Below are positions 26,154 to 34,657 of a DNA stretch of 64,000 bases, piece after piece. Made by a program: the position numbers and the translations under genes. This DNA comes from Candidatus Blautia faecipullorum. GTDB lineage: Bacteria > Bacillota > Clostridia > Lachnospirales > Lachnospiraceae. The stretch's first letter is position 1, and every line of letters starts with the position of its first letter. The notes beneath the pieces are model-generated. The model made no database searches. It was not told the origin of the DNA and saw only the letters and a list, made by a program, of their open reading frames with translations. The stretch covers positions 39,010 through 103,009 of the forward strand of contig DXEG01000011.1 in assembly GCA_019115125.1 (NCBI GenBank), read 5' to 3'.

Positions 26154-27467
26154 TTACTGCTCCGCGTATAACGCCAGTCCCTCTGCAACCGCGTCCGCCG
26201 CGCTTACTTCGCCTGTTACGATCTTCGGCATTCCGTCAAAAGTGGGCACGCGGCACTCGCCGTTAAAGATATCCTGTACCGCTCCGGTGATGGAGGTACT
26301 TTCCGCGACCATCGCCATCGCTTTGATCTGCAGGGAGTTAAACTCGTTTTCATCTACTTCCGGCGTTACCTTCAGAGCGGAAGCAGTGTGCTGCGCGAAT
26401 TTCGCGACCATTTCGTCTGAGGTCATGTAGCTTACGAAATCAACTGCCGCCGCCTGTCTGTCCGGATCTTCCCAGGCCGCGCGGCTGATGTAGTAACCCA
26501 TAGACAGACCGCCGATCAGATCCGTTGCTTTTCTGGCGTCTGTTCCAGGTACATAGGAAACGGTGAATTTATCCAGTTTTTCCTGATCAAGGGTAGACGC
26601 GTCTTCCGGATCGGACTGGCAGGCTCCGACAATCCCGCCTACTTTCCAGGAACCGTCGATGAGGAACGCCGCCTTGCCGTCCATAAACATCGCGAAGGTC
26701 TCGTCGTCTGTGGCGGACAGTGTATTCTCCGGGAAATACCCCGCCTCATACAGCTCCTTGATATCTTCCATACCCGATACCCATGCCTGGCCGATCTCAT
26801 CATCTACAGATTCCGGCACTGTCAGATGCTTCTCCGGGCCGGTATGATTGAAGATCGCGAATTCCCACCAGTAATGGGGAATATTTCCAAGGGCTGCCGC
26901 AATAGGCGTATAGCCCGCGGCTTTGATCTTTTCACAGTCCGCCTTAAACTGATCCACGGTATAGTCTGTGCCCGGCACCTCTACGCCTGCCGCTTCCAGA
27001 ACCTCTGAGTTTACGAACAGTCCCTCCCAGAAGCCGTTTACCGGCACTGCATATTTCTTACCGTCCACCAGGGAACCTGCGATCCTGTTATCATCCATGT
27101 TGGAAGCGTAATCTGGATATACTTCTCTGATCTCATCGATAGAAACTACCTTCCCCGCTTCAATAAAGGGATTCGCATCCGCTCCGTTGAAGAAGAATAA
27201 AACGTCCGGATCTGCCCCGGTCTCAAAGTCAGTGACAACCCGCGTTTTAAAGGTCTCGTCTGATGTGGCCGACGCATCGTTTACTGTATTGCCGGTTTCC
27301 TCTTCCCAGGCTGCCACCGCGTCTTTAAAATTCTGCGCGTTTCCGTCCTCGCCCGCGAAGGTTGTGGTTACGTTTAAGTCCACCGGATTCCCCTCCGCAA
27401 AAGCCGTTGCGGAAAAAGCGGACACCGCCATTGCTCCCGTCAAAGCCATTGCCAATATTTTTTTCAT
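26154..27467 (-). CDS. Sugar ABC transporter solute-binding protein (family 1)
   Basis: A 437-residue secreted protein of the extracellular solute-binding family 1 (MalE/UgpB-like). The signal peptide MKKILAMALTGAMAVSAF ends in AFA-EG and contains no cysteine lipobox, unlike most Gram-positive binding proteins. The mature part has the usual two-lobe features (VDLNVTTTFAGEDGN start; DGSWKVGG). The ATG at 27467 has AGGAGG 8 bases upstream; an in-frame extension to 27518 is rejected. It precedes two permeases. Substrate is probably a beta-linked disaccharide or oligosaccharide, judging by the GH94 phosphorylase upstream. Confidence 0.9.
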   Translation of the reverse strand: MKKILAMALTGAMAVSAFSATAFAEGNPVDLNVTTTFAGEDGNAQNFKDAVAAWEEETGNTVNDASATSDETFKTRVVTDFETGADPDVLFFFNGADANPFIEAGKVVSIDEIREVYPDYASNMDDNRIAGSLVDGKKYAVPVNGFWEGLFVNSEVLEAAGVEVPGTDYTVDQFKADCEKIKAAGYTPIAAALGNIPHYWWEFAIFNHTGPEKHLTVPESVDDEIGQAWVSGMEDIKELYEAGYFPENTLSATDDETFAMFMDGKAAFLIDGSWKVGGIVGACQSDPEDASTLDQEKLDKFTVSYVPGTDARKATDLIGGLSMGYYISRAAWEDPDRQAAAVDFVSYMTSDEMVAKFAQHTASALKVTPEVDENEFNSLQIKAMAMVAESTSITGAVQDIFNGECRVPTFDGMPKIVTGEVSAADAVAEGLALYAEQ

Positions 27468-27685
27468 ACTCGTCGCCTCCTGTTTCTCCTCTATCGGGTT
27501 TGTTTGTAGCTTTATCATACTCTGTCCGCCGGAAAAAATGAATAACCAGGGCTGTCATTTATTGCCTATTCTTGTGCATCTGTTCCAATATTGTTTTTTA
27601 TTCCCCTGTGTTTTTCGTCATTGCGACGAACCAGCCCCTGCTGCGGAGCGCACTGGCAGCGCAGAATAAATATGCAGGCGGAAAA

Positions 27686-29452
27686 TCACGCTTCCTCCTC
27701 TTCGGGAAGCCGGATCAGGATCCGGGAGATCACCGCGCCCTCTTCTGTCTCCAATACCGTCAGGCCGCAGGGCGGCCCGTAAAGGATCCGCAGACGCTGG
27801 TTGACGTTGGCGATGCCAAGGTTCCCCGACGGTTCCCGGCTTGTATCATAATTACCGTCCAGCAGCCGCCGGATCCGTTCCTCGTCCTCACGGCTCAGTG
27901 TCCCGTCGTTTTCAATTTCCATGATCAAAAATCCTTCTTCCTTTCTTCCGCGGATCGTTACCCGTCCGCTGCTTCTGGGAGCCACGCCGTGCTCCACGGC
28001 ATTCTCGATCAAAGGCTGCAGGATCAGACGGGGGACAAGACAGTCCGACAGTTCCTCCGGAATATCCATCTCAATGGTCAGACGTTTCCCCAGACGCTCC
28101 TTTGTGATATAAAGATACGAATTTACATACATCATTTCCTCCGCCAGACGGACCTGCGGTTTCTTTTTCCGGTCCATTGCCGCGTCCATCAGCGTTGACA
28201 AAGCCTGTATCATTTTGCTGACCTTTTCATTTCCTCCAAGTCTCGCCTCCCAGTTAATGATTTCCAGGGTATTGTTCATAAAATGCGGGTTGATGTGCGA
28301 CTGCAGCGCCATGATCCGCGCATCCTTTAAAGCAATTTCTTCTTCATAGATCCGGTTAAAATACTGCTTCATCTGAAGCGACATCTGATTAAAGGAATCC
28401 TTCAGATACTGAAATTCCAGGCTCAGGCTTTCTTCAGTGATCTGATAACCGAGTTTTTCCTGCTCAAGCCGCGCAAAGCCCTGCATCAGCTCATTTACCG
28501 GATCCGCCACTCTTCGCTGGAACTGATGCATCATCAGAAACAGCAGCGGAATGAAACATACCGCCATGCCGGCAAAGACATACTGCCATCCGTAAAACGG
28601 CACAAGAAGCGATTTATTGTCAATTTCCAGAATCGTGCGCAGAGAATAACCGTTTCCAGTATTTTTTTTATAAATATACAGCCTGCCCTTTTCCCACTCA
28701 TATCCTTTTGTTTCCTCTTTCGCCTTCTCAAAGACCGATTCCAAAATCTGCGGATTATCCGCCTCAGTTTCCAAAAAAGGAAGCCCGTTGAGCTCCACTG
28801 TCATTCCCTGCGCCATCGGGATATTTTCCAGATTTCCAAAACAGTAAAAACGGCTCAGTCTCATGACCAGGGCAGCCACCGGCTCATAGCTGCTGTTCAT
28901 TAGATTCCGCACCAGATACAGCCGGTTCTGACGCCTCACAAATCCCACCCGTGTATCGAGAACTGCCGCCTCCTGCAGAACCGCCTCATGATCCTGCTCC
29001 CAGTAGGTGCGGACGTCCTGATACCGCCCGTTTGCCGTCTCATTGTAAACGCTGCGGTTCCATTTTTCCGGATCCTCCCAGCCCCAGAGGATCGTCGCCG
29101 CGAAGGCGGAATTCCGCTGATATTTCTGGACCATGTATTTATCCCAATCGCGGAACACCTCGTATTCGCCGTGCTCGCCTTTCTGGTACGCGCTCCAGGT
29201 CTCGCCGATCGTTCCGTCATAGGAAGCGTCCCGGGAATCCGCCACCGCCGAATTCAGCCGTTCCACACAGAGCTGGTTGTTGTATTCAAGCTGCTCCACA
29301 AAAGAATCCACCGACTGGCTGAAATGATTGCCAAAAAGATAACGGATCGTCACGCCCATCATCAGAAGCATTGGCAGAAGCCAGCACAGAATCAAAAATT
29401 TCAGGATTGTCGATTTGACAGATTCTTTCTTTTTCTCTGCCCGCTTTTTCAT
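27686..29452 (-). CDS. Sensor histidine kinase (YesM-like)
   Basis: A 588-residue membrane kinase: first helix about 16-36, outside sensing domain to about 290, second helix about 297-318, HAMP, a His_kinase domain with SHINPHFMNNTLEII (the phosphorylated His in the HxNPHF-type motif) and an ATPase domain with LIENAVEHG. The ATG at 29452 has AGAGGAAC upstream; extension to 29614 passes through the preceding terminator and is rejected. Its partner is the AraC-type regulator at 23222. The four transport and regulatory genes between them form one unit. Confidence 0.9.
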   Translation of the reverse strand: MKKRAEKKKESVKSTILKFLILCWLLPMLLMMGVTIRYLFGNHFSQSVDSFVEQLEYNNQLCVERLNSAVADSRDASYDGTIGETWSAYQKGEHGEYEVFRDWDKYMVQKYQRNSAFAATILWGWEDPEKWNRSVYNETANGRYQDVRTYWEQDHEAVLQEAAVLDTRVGFVRRQNRLYLVRNLMNSSYEPVAALVMRLSRFYCFGNLENIPMAQGMTVELNGLPFLETEADNPQILESVFEKAKEETKGYEWEKGRLYIYKKNTGNGYSLRTILEIDNKSLLVPFYGWQYVFAGMAVCFIPLLFLMMHQFQRRVADPVNELMQGFARLEQEKLGYQITEESLSLEFQYLKDSFNQMSLQMKQYFNRIYEEEIALKDARIMALQSHINPHFMNNTLEIINWEARLGGNEKVSKMIQALSTLMDAAMDRKKKPQVRLAEEMMYVNSYLYITKERLGKRLTIEMDIPEELSDCLVPRLILQPLIENAVEHGVAPRSSGRVTIRGRKEEGFLIMEIENDGTLSREDEERIRRLLDGNYDTSREPSGNLGIANVNQRLRILYGPPCGLTVLETEEGAVISRILIRLPEEEEA

Positions 29453-29530
29453 TGCTGTTCCTCTTCTCCCCATTGTAAATTTGCTGTTTTTTCTATTGTA
29501 CCAGTCCGCCGGCCCGGCCGCCAGCCCTAC

Positions 29531-29565
29531 AAAAACATGGAGCCATATTCGTGAAAGGCTCCATG
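29531..29565 (-). terminator. Terminator of the GH94-phosphohexomutase operon
   Basis: CATGGAGCC (29557-29565) pairs with GGCTCCATG (29536-29544) followed by TTTTTG on the minus strand. The 70 bases between it and the mutase stop carry imperfect repeats of TTCATCTGTTT. Confidence 0.85.
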
Positions 29566-29642
29566 CTGTCCGCTGTTTTATTTTATCTGTTTTATTTCGT
29601 CTGATTTCGTTCATCTGTTTTCATTCATCTGTTTCATCCGGT

Positions 29643-31058
29643 TCAGCCCACCTGAAGAAATGTCTGGAAAATGTCGGAAAGCTTCCGCGCCTCTTCTTTT
29701 GTATCCATCTCACAGAAAATACGCAGCACCGGTTCTGTTCCTGAAAATCTGGCGATGATCCATCCTCCGTTCTGGAAATAAACCTTACAGCCGTCCAGAT
29801 AGGATACGTGGTCGATGGGAAGCCCGAAATCCGGAAGGAGCTTGTCCTCCATCAGTATCCGGAAAATCTCCTGTCTGCGCTCCCGGGGAAAGGAGCAGGA
29901 CCGCTCCGTCATGCAGCACCGGCCGAATTTTTCATGGATCTCCTTCACCAGATCCGAAAGACTGCTGCCTGTTACGGCGATCATCTCCACCAGCAGCGCC
30001 GCCGCGTAAATGCCGTCTTTTCCGTGGATATGGCCTTTTACCGTCAGCCCGCCGGAGGATTCTCCGCCGATCACCGCTCCGGTTTCCTGCATTTTTGCGG
30101 AAATATACTTAAAGCCCACCGGCACCTCATAGCAGCTCTCCCCAAAGGCCGCCGCCAGCTTATCAAGGATATGTGTCGTCGCCACATTCCGCACCGCCGG
30201 CCCCCGCCAGCCTTTATACTTCAGAAGATAATAATACAAAAGCATCAATATCTCGTTTGCCGTCAGGTAACGGCCCTGGTCGTCGATCACGCCGATGCGG
30301 TCCGCGTCGCCGTCTGTAGCGATCCCGATGTCACATTCCATATCCAGCACATAATTCTGCAGCGCTTTTAACGTATCCTCCGTGGGCGCCGGAAGCTTCC
30401 GGCCAAAAAGGGTATCGTGGCGCTCATGGATCAGGTCCACTTCGCACCGGGCTGTGGACAGAATCGTCTTCAGTGATGTCTGACTGACGCCGTACATCGG
30501 ATCCAGCACCACATGCAGTCCCCGGCCGCGGATCGCCTTCATATCAATATGATCAATGATATTGTCCAGATACTCGTTCAGAGGGTTAAATTCTATGACT
30601 TTTCCCTGTTCTCTCGCTTTCTCATAGTCGATGGTGACAATTTCGTCCTCCGCCGCCAGCTCCAGATAGCGTTCAATCTGCGCCGTCTGTTCTTCACTGG
30701 CGTCTCTGCCGCCCTCAGTAAAGACCTTAATACCATTGTAAATCGCCGGATTGTGGCTGGCCGTCACCATCATGCCATAAGAAAACCCGTGCTTCTGCAC
30801 ATAAAACATGATCAGCGGCGTCGGACAAGAGCGGTTCACGAACCAGGTTTTGATCCCCTCCGCCGCCATGACCTCGCAGGCCCATTTGACGGCCTCCTTT
30901 GAGAGGAACCGCCTGTCGTAGCCGATCACCATCCGCAGATTCCGCGGACATTCCGCTTTCATTTTCATGCACAGCGCTTTCGTCAGAAGCTGGATGTTCG
31001 CTTTCGTGAATTCATCTCCGATCACCGCGCGCCATCCGCCTGTTCCAAACTGTATCAT
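29643..31058 (-). CDS. Phosphoglucomutase/phosphomannomutase family protein
   Basis: A 471-residue alpha-D-phosphohexomutase. Motifs: active-site serine loop TASHNPAIYNG, metal loop DGDADR, sugar loop GGESSGG and phosphate loop RFSGTEPVLR. It converts hexose-1-phosphate to hexose-6-phosphate. It starts at ATG 31058 (MIQFGTGGWR) with GGAGGG upstream, 14 bases after the GH94 gene stop; extension to 31265 overlaps that gene and is rejected. In this context it would feed the sugar-1-phosphate made by the phosphorylase into glycolysis. Glucose versus GlcNAc specificity cannot be decided. Confidence 0.92.
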   Translation of the reverse strand: MIQFGTGGWRAVIGDEFTKANIQLLTKALCMKMKAECPRNLRMVIGYDRRFLSKEAVKWACEVMAAEGIKTWFVNRSCPTPLIMFYVQKHGFSYGMMVTASHNPAIYNGIKVFTEGGRDASEEQTAQIERYLELAAEDEIVTIDYEKAREQGKVIEFNPLNEYLDNIIDHIDMKAIRGRGLHVVLDPMYGVSQTSLKTILSTARCEVDLIHERHDTLFGRKLPAPTEDTLKALQNYVLDMECDIGIATDGDADRIGVIDDQGRYLTANEILMLLYYYLLKYKGWRGPAVRNVATTHILDKLAAAFGESCYEVPVGFKYISAKMQETGAVIGGESSGGLTVKGHIHGKDGIYAAALLVEMIAVTGSSLSDLVKEIHEKFGRCCMTERSCSFPRERRQEIFRILMEDKLLPDFGLPIDHVSYLDGCKVYFQNGGWIIARFSGTEPVLRIFCEMDTKEEARKLSDIFQTFLQVG

Positions 31059-31072
31059 CGGCCGCCCTCCTT

Positions 31073-33463
31073 TCATCCCATGACGATCCTTACCTGATGT
31101 CTGGTTCCTCTTTCGCATACTGGAATACGGTCTGTCCGTTTTCCGTCCAGATATTGTTCTTTTACGCCCTTCATTACGCCGGAGGGATTTTCCACTGTGA
31201 TCTCGTACTCCGCGCCACGCCACTGACGCAGGACGGAAAACTGCTTCCAATCGCCGGGAATACACGGATCCACCGTCAGGCTCTCAAACTGCGGACGGAT
31301 CCCCAGCATATATCTGGTAGCGGAGAAATACGCCCAGCCGCCGCTGCCCGTCATGAAGGGATGTCTGGCGCGCCCGTAAGCCGTATGATCCTTTCCCATA
31401 ATAAACTGGCAGTAGGAATAGGGCTCCGCCTGACGGATCTCAATCTTGTCATTCTGATAATACGGGCAGAGGGCGTCGTAAAACTTCATGGCGCGGTCGC
31501 CGCGGCCAAGCACACATTCCGCCGCCCAGGCCCAGGGATTCGGATGACTGAACACCGCGCCGTTTTCCTTGACGCCCGGATACACTCTGGTGACAAAGCC
31601 GATCTCCTCATCCGGAGTCGTGTAGGACGGCCCGTTCAGCATAATACCGTAGGGTGTGTACAGCATCTGATCGACATGATCCATGGCCTGTCTGCCCTGT
31701 TCCTCCGTCGCCGCGCCGGAAAGTACCGCCCAGGCGTTTGATTCCAGATGGATACGCCCCTCTTTGTCCGCGTGGGTGCCGATCTTCCGCCCGCTTTTGG
31801 TGATGCCCCGGATAAACCAGCCGTCGTCCCACAGCTCCCGCTGACAGACCTCCGTCACTTTTTGCCGGAGCTTCCCATAAGTGTCCGCGTCCTCTTTCCG
31901 GCCCAGATATTCCGCCAGCTCCACGAAGGCCCCCAGGGCCCATACATGCAGAAACGAAACCAGCGCGCTCTCGCCGCCTCCCAGATTCAGGCAGTCGTTC
32001 CAATCTGCACGCAGTCCCTTGCAGACGCCATGTTCGCCTACCTGCCGGGCGGAAAAATCGAGAATTTTTTTCATATGCTCATATACAGTGCCCTCGCCAC
32101 CGTCTGCATAGGTGTACACCTCATCCGCAAACGCCAGATCTCCCGTCTCTTTGATATATTCCACCACCGATGGAACCAGCCAGAGGGCGTCGTCCGAGCA
32201 GGTGTCCTTCAGCCCGTGGATCCGGTCTTTCGGATCCGGCGTGGGAATCACCGTCGGAGAAGCAAAGGGCCGCGCCTCTTCTTCCGGTTCAAACCATCTC
32301 GGCTCAAACAGATGCAGTCCGTAACCCTCCGATACAAGGCCGCGCAGCAGTTCTACAATACGCTGGCGGCATTTCTGCGGATTGGAATGGGGAACCGTCA
32401 TGGAATCCTGGGCCGTATCCCGGTAGCCAAGCCCGGTACGCCCGCCCACCTCTATGAAGGAAGCAAACCGGGAAAACATAATATTGATCTCCGCCTGATA
32501 AAGCGTCCAGATATTGAGCATGGTATTCATGCCCTTGCTGGGCGTCTGAACCTGCAGCTTTCCGCATTTTTCTTCCCAGAAGGCGGCCAGATCGCGGTAA
32601 ACCTGATCCACGTTTTTAAAGTCTCTGTACTTTTCCCGGTACGGGAAAGCCTCCGCCCGTCTGCCCTCTCCCAGCAGAAAAATAAGACGCTTCTCTTCCC
32701 CCGGCGCCAGCGTGATGCTTTTGTGCAGCGCGCCGCAGTGATTGTTTCCCTTTTCAGAGGAGCCGCCGCAGACGCCCCGCCGCACGGCCTGGGGATTAGT
32801 TTCCGTATTGTAGACGCCGATAAAGCTGTCTCTCACGCAGTCGAAGCTGTCCGGTTCAAAGGACGCGGCAAAAAACTGATAGCCAAATTCTTCATAAAAC
32901 AGATCGTACTCGATCACGCCGTCCGCATAGGACGAGCCCGACGCGTACATGCTCATCTGAAAATTCTGGTTATCCATGTCGATATGGTGGAAAGAGAACT
33001 CGCAGTAGGAAAATACGTCCAGTTCTCTTTGTTCTGTATCTGTGTTTTTGATCCTCACATCCCACAGCTCTACCGGCTCGTTTAATGGAATCACCAGAGT
33101 CTGCGAGGCCTCTATTCCCTTATATTTACATTCGTACACGCTGTAGGACAGCCCGTGCCGGCAGGTATAGGACGCCTCTTCAAGGCTCTTTCCTACCGGC
33201 TGCCAGGAAACGCTCCAGAAATCCCCGTCTTTTTTATCCCGCAGATACACATAATGCCCCGGCCGGTCCATCGGCACACCGTTGGGACGGAATCTGGTGA
33301 TCCGGTGATACTGCGGACTTTTATAAAACAGATATCCTCCCGCCGTGTGATTGACCACCGCGCACATATCGTTTACGCCGATATAATTGGTCCAGGAAAC
33401 CGGAAGATCCACCCGGTCGATCACATATTCTCTTTTTTCATTGTCAAAATGCCCGTACTGCAT
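31073..33463 (-). CDS. GH94 disaccharide phosphorylase, N,N'-diacetylchitobiose/cellobiose type
   Basis: A 796-residue cytosolic enzyme with the layout of GH94: N-terminal beta-sandwich (MQYGHFDNEKREYVI start), linker helices and an (alpha/alpha)6 barrel. EVGGRTGLGYRDTAQD and GLRADWNDCLNLGGGES contain the sugar-binding residues and the catalytic Asp. It cleaves a beta-1,4 disaccharide with phosphate to a sugar-1-phosphate and free sugar. Segments such as NNHCGALHKSITL and HTAGGYLFYKSPQYHR remind me more of diacetylchitobiose phosphorylase than of cellobiose phosphorylase, but this is from memory. It is first in an operon with the phosphohexomutase. Confidence 0.88.
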   Translation of the reverse strand: MQYGHFDNEKREYVIDRVDLPVSWTNYIGVNDMCAVVNHTAGGYLFYKSPQYHRITRFRPNGVPMDRPGHYVYLRDKKDGDFWSVSWQPVGKSLEEASYTCRHGLSYSVYECKYKGIEASQTLVIPLNEPVELWDVRIKNTDTEQRELDVFSYCEFSFHHIDMDNQNFQMSMYASGSSYADGVIEYDLFYEEFGYQFFAASFEPDSFDCVRDSFIGVYNTETNPQAVRRGVCGGSSEKGNNHCGALHKSITLAPGEEKRLIFLLGEGRRAEAFPYREKYRDFKNVDQVYRDLAAFWEEKCGKLQVQTPSKGMNTMLNIWTLYQAEINIMFSRFASFIEVGGRTGLGYRDTAQDSMTVPHSNPQKCRQRIVELLRGLVSEGYGLHLFEPRWFEPEEEARPFASPTVIPTPDPKDRIHGLKDTCSDDALWLVPSVVEYIKETGDLAFADEVYTYADGGEGTVYEHMKKILDFSARQVGEHGVCKGLRADWNDCLNLGGGESALVSFLHVWALGAFVELAEYLGRKEDADTYGKLRQKVTEVCQRELWDDGWFIRGITKSGRKIGTHADKEGRIHLESNAWAVLSGAATEEQGRQAMDHVDQMLYTPYGIMLNGPSYTTPDEEIGFVTRVYPGVKENGAVFSHPNPWAWAAECVLGRGDRAMKFYDALCPYYQNDKIEIRQAEPYSYCQFIMGKDHTAYGRARHPFMTGSGGWAYFSATRYMLGIRPQFESLTVDPCIPGDWKQFSVLRQWRGAEYEITVENPSGVMKGVKEQYLDGKRTDRIPVCERGTRHQVRIVMG

Positions 33464-33601
33464 CCTATCCCTCCCGCCGCATAATAGTTTTTCCTATTAT
33501 CAGTATAGCGCAGGGAATATGTCTGAGCCATTGCTGCTTGTGTCAATATTTGGATAGTTTTGCGGAAGTCCGATGATTTCCTGTATAGTATCAGACAGAA
33601 G

Positions 33602-33635
33602 AAGCAAGCGGCCATTACGCGTCAGCCGCTTGCTT
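33602..33635 (-). terminator. Hairpin after the decayed winged-helix fragment
   Basis: AAGCAAGCGGC / GCCGCTTGCTT arms (33602-33612, 33625-33635) form an 11-bp perfect stem, followed on the minus strand by CTTCTG. The U tract is poor but the stem is strong and lies just after the TGA at 33645. It probably closes the TetR transcript. The spacer 33464-33601 otherwise holds the 5' region of the GH94 gene. Confidence 0.6.
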
Positions 33636-33644
33636 GAGAATCGA

Positions 33645-33863
33645 TCACAGAATCGTATATTTTCGTCCTTTATTTTTCCCGATTGCCCTTATCTTTCCTT
33701 CTTCCGCAAGTCCATTCATCAACAGTCTTGCTCTTGATTCTTTAACCCCCAGGACTGCGGCAATCTCGCTGGTTTTGTATTCTTTTCCAGAGTCCATATG
33801 GTCTAAAATTGTTTTTATCTGCTGTTCTGTCTTTTTTGACGCTTTCTTTTTATCGCCGCTTTT
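33645..33863 (-). pseudogene. Remnant of an AlbA_2/RecG-like ATP-binding protein C-terminus (winged helix)
   Basis: An open frame without a start codon until 33797 encodes a winged-helix sequence: TEQQIKTILDHMDSGKEYKT, SEIAAVLGVKESRARLLMNG and LAEEGKIRAIGKNKGRKYTI. This is the kind of wHTH found at the C-terminus of AlbA_2-domain ATP-binding proteins. Upstream lie three degenerate AGCGGCGATAAAAA units (33847-33888), which would code for SGDKK repeats but are out of frame through changes in the A runs. I read it as the tail of a lost gene. A 50-residue product from ATG 33797 is possible but has no ribosome binding site. Confidence 0.5.
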
Positions 33864-33919
33864 TTATCGCCACTTTTTATCGCCGCTGTCGGATCTGCTC
33901 TGTTTTCTGTATGACCCGC

Positions 33920-34474
33920 TTATTTTCCATCTATGCTTTCCCCGTACAGCGGGATCAGCCGCCTCACGATCTTCTCGCTGACCCCGACCAGGGTATCCAG
34001 CTCCACATCCTGATTGTTTTTATAGGCGTGAAAGGTTCCCTGTATCATATAGGACAGCAGAATATTCCGCTCAATGTCGTTCTTGTATTCCGGATATTTC
34101 GACCAGATCAGCTTTTTAATTTCCTCCTCCAGACAGTCTCCCAGTCGGCTTTTATCCTTACCGGAAAACACAATGTCGATCAGAGAGCTGTTGGCGACAA
34201 AAGCCATATAGAGGTCTCTCGTGAATACATCAGAATTTTCCAGAGTATATTCCCGTCCCCCTGTGATGCTTTTAAATACGGAATGGACGACCTCCTTCTC
34301 CAGCGCGTCCGAAAGCGCGTATATATCCTCATAATGCGCGTAAAAAGTAGATTTATTGATACAGGCCAGAGCGCAGAGCTCCTTTACCGTTATTTTTTCC
34401 AGAGCTTTTCTGCCCCGCAGACTGAGAAAAGCGTTTTTGATCGCCCGCTCCGTCTTTTCCACCCGCAGATCCAT
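33920..34474 (-). CDS. TetR/AcrR-family transcription regulator
   Basis: A 184-residue regulator. The N-terminal helix-turn-helix (about 8-55) reads TERAIKNAFLSLRGRKALEK then ITVKELCALACINKSTFYAH; the tyrosine/histidine ending is typical. The C-terminal domain is all helical and not informative about ligand. The ATG has AAGGGGG 8 bases upstream. It is divergent from glgB with 183 bases between, so it could control glgB, itself, or a lost neighbour. Confidence 0.9.
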   Translation of the reverse strand: MDLRVEKTERAIKNAFLSLRGRKALEKITVKELCALACINKSTFYAHYEDIYALSDALEKEVVHSVFKSITGGREYTLENSDVFTRDLYMAFVANSSLIDIVFSGKDKSRLGDCLEEEIKKLIWSKYPEYKNDIERNILLSYMIQGTFHAYKNNQDVELDTLVGVSEKIVRRLIPLYGESIDGK

Positions 34475-34565
34475 GATGCCGCCCCCTTGTCATAATAATT
34501 TCCGCCGGATTTACCGACACTTTTTCTGAAAAGTTGCATATCCGTCCATCAGACGGCATTGTCTG

Positions 34566-34594
34566 TGGACATTCAGTTCTTACTTTTATATTAT
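34566..34594 (+). promoter_or_regulatory. Possible glgB promoter
   Basis: TGGACA (34566-34571) and TATTAT (34589-34594) with a 17-base spacer, 63 bases before the glgB start. The same spacer contains CCGTC-N5-GACGG (about 34542-34556), a possible operator for the divergent TetR protein. Confidence 0.45.
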
Positions 34595-34657
34595 AATCAA
34601 AAACCGACGGATGTCTATTAAAACAGAACGGCGTCTGTCTGAAAAGGAGCCGCATTT

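Noticed and set aside
29566-29642. TTCATCTGTTT-like repeats after the phosphohexomutase gene
   Set aside because: Short, irregular and T-rich; not convincing as a functional repeat array.
31748-33085. 445-codon open frame on the plus strand opposite the GH94 gene
   Set aside because: Same reason: a shadow of a conserved phosphorylase, no family features.
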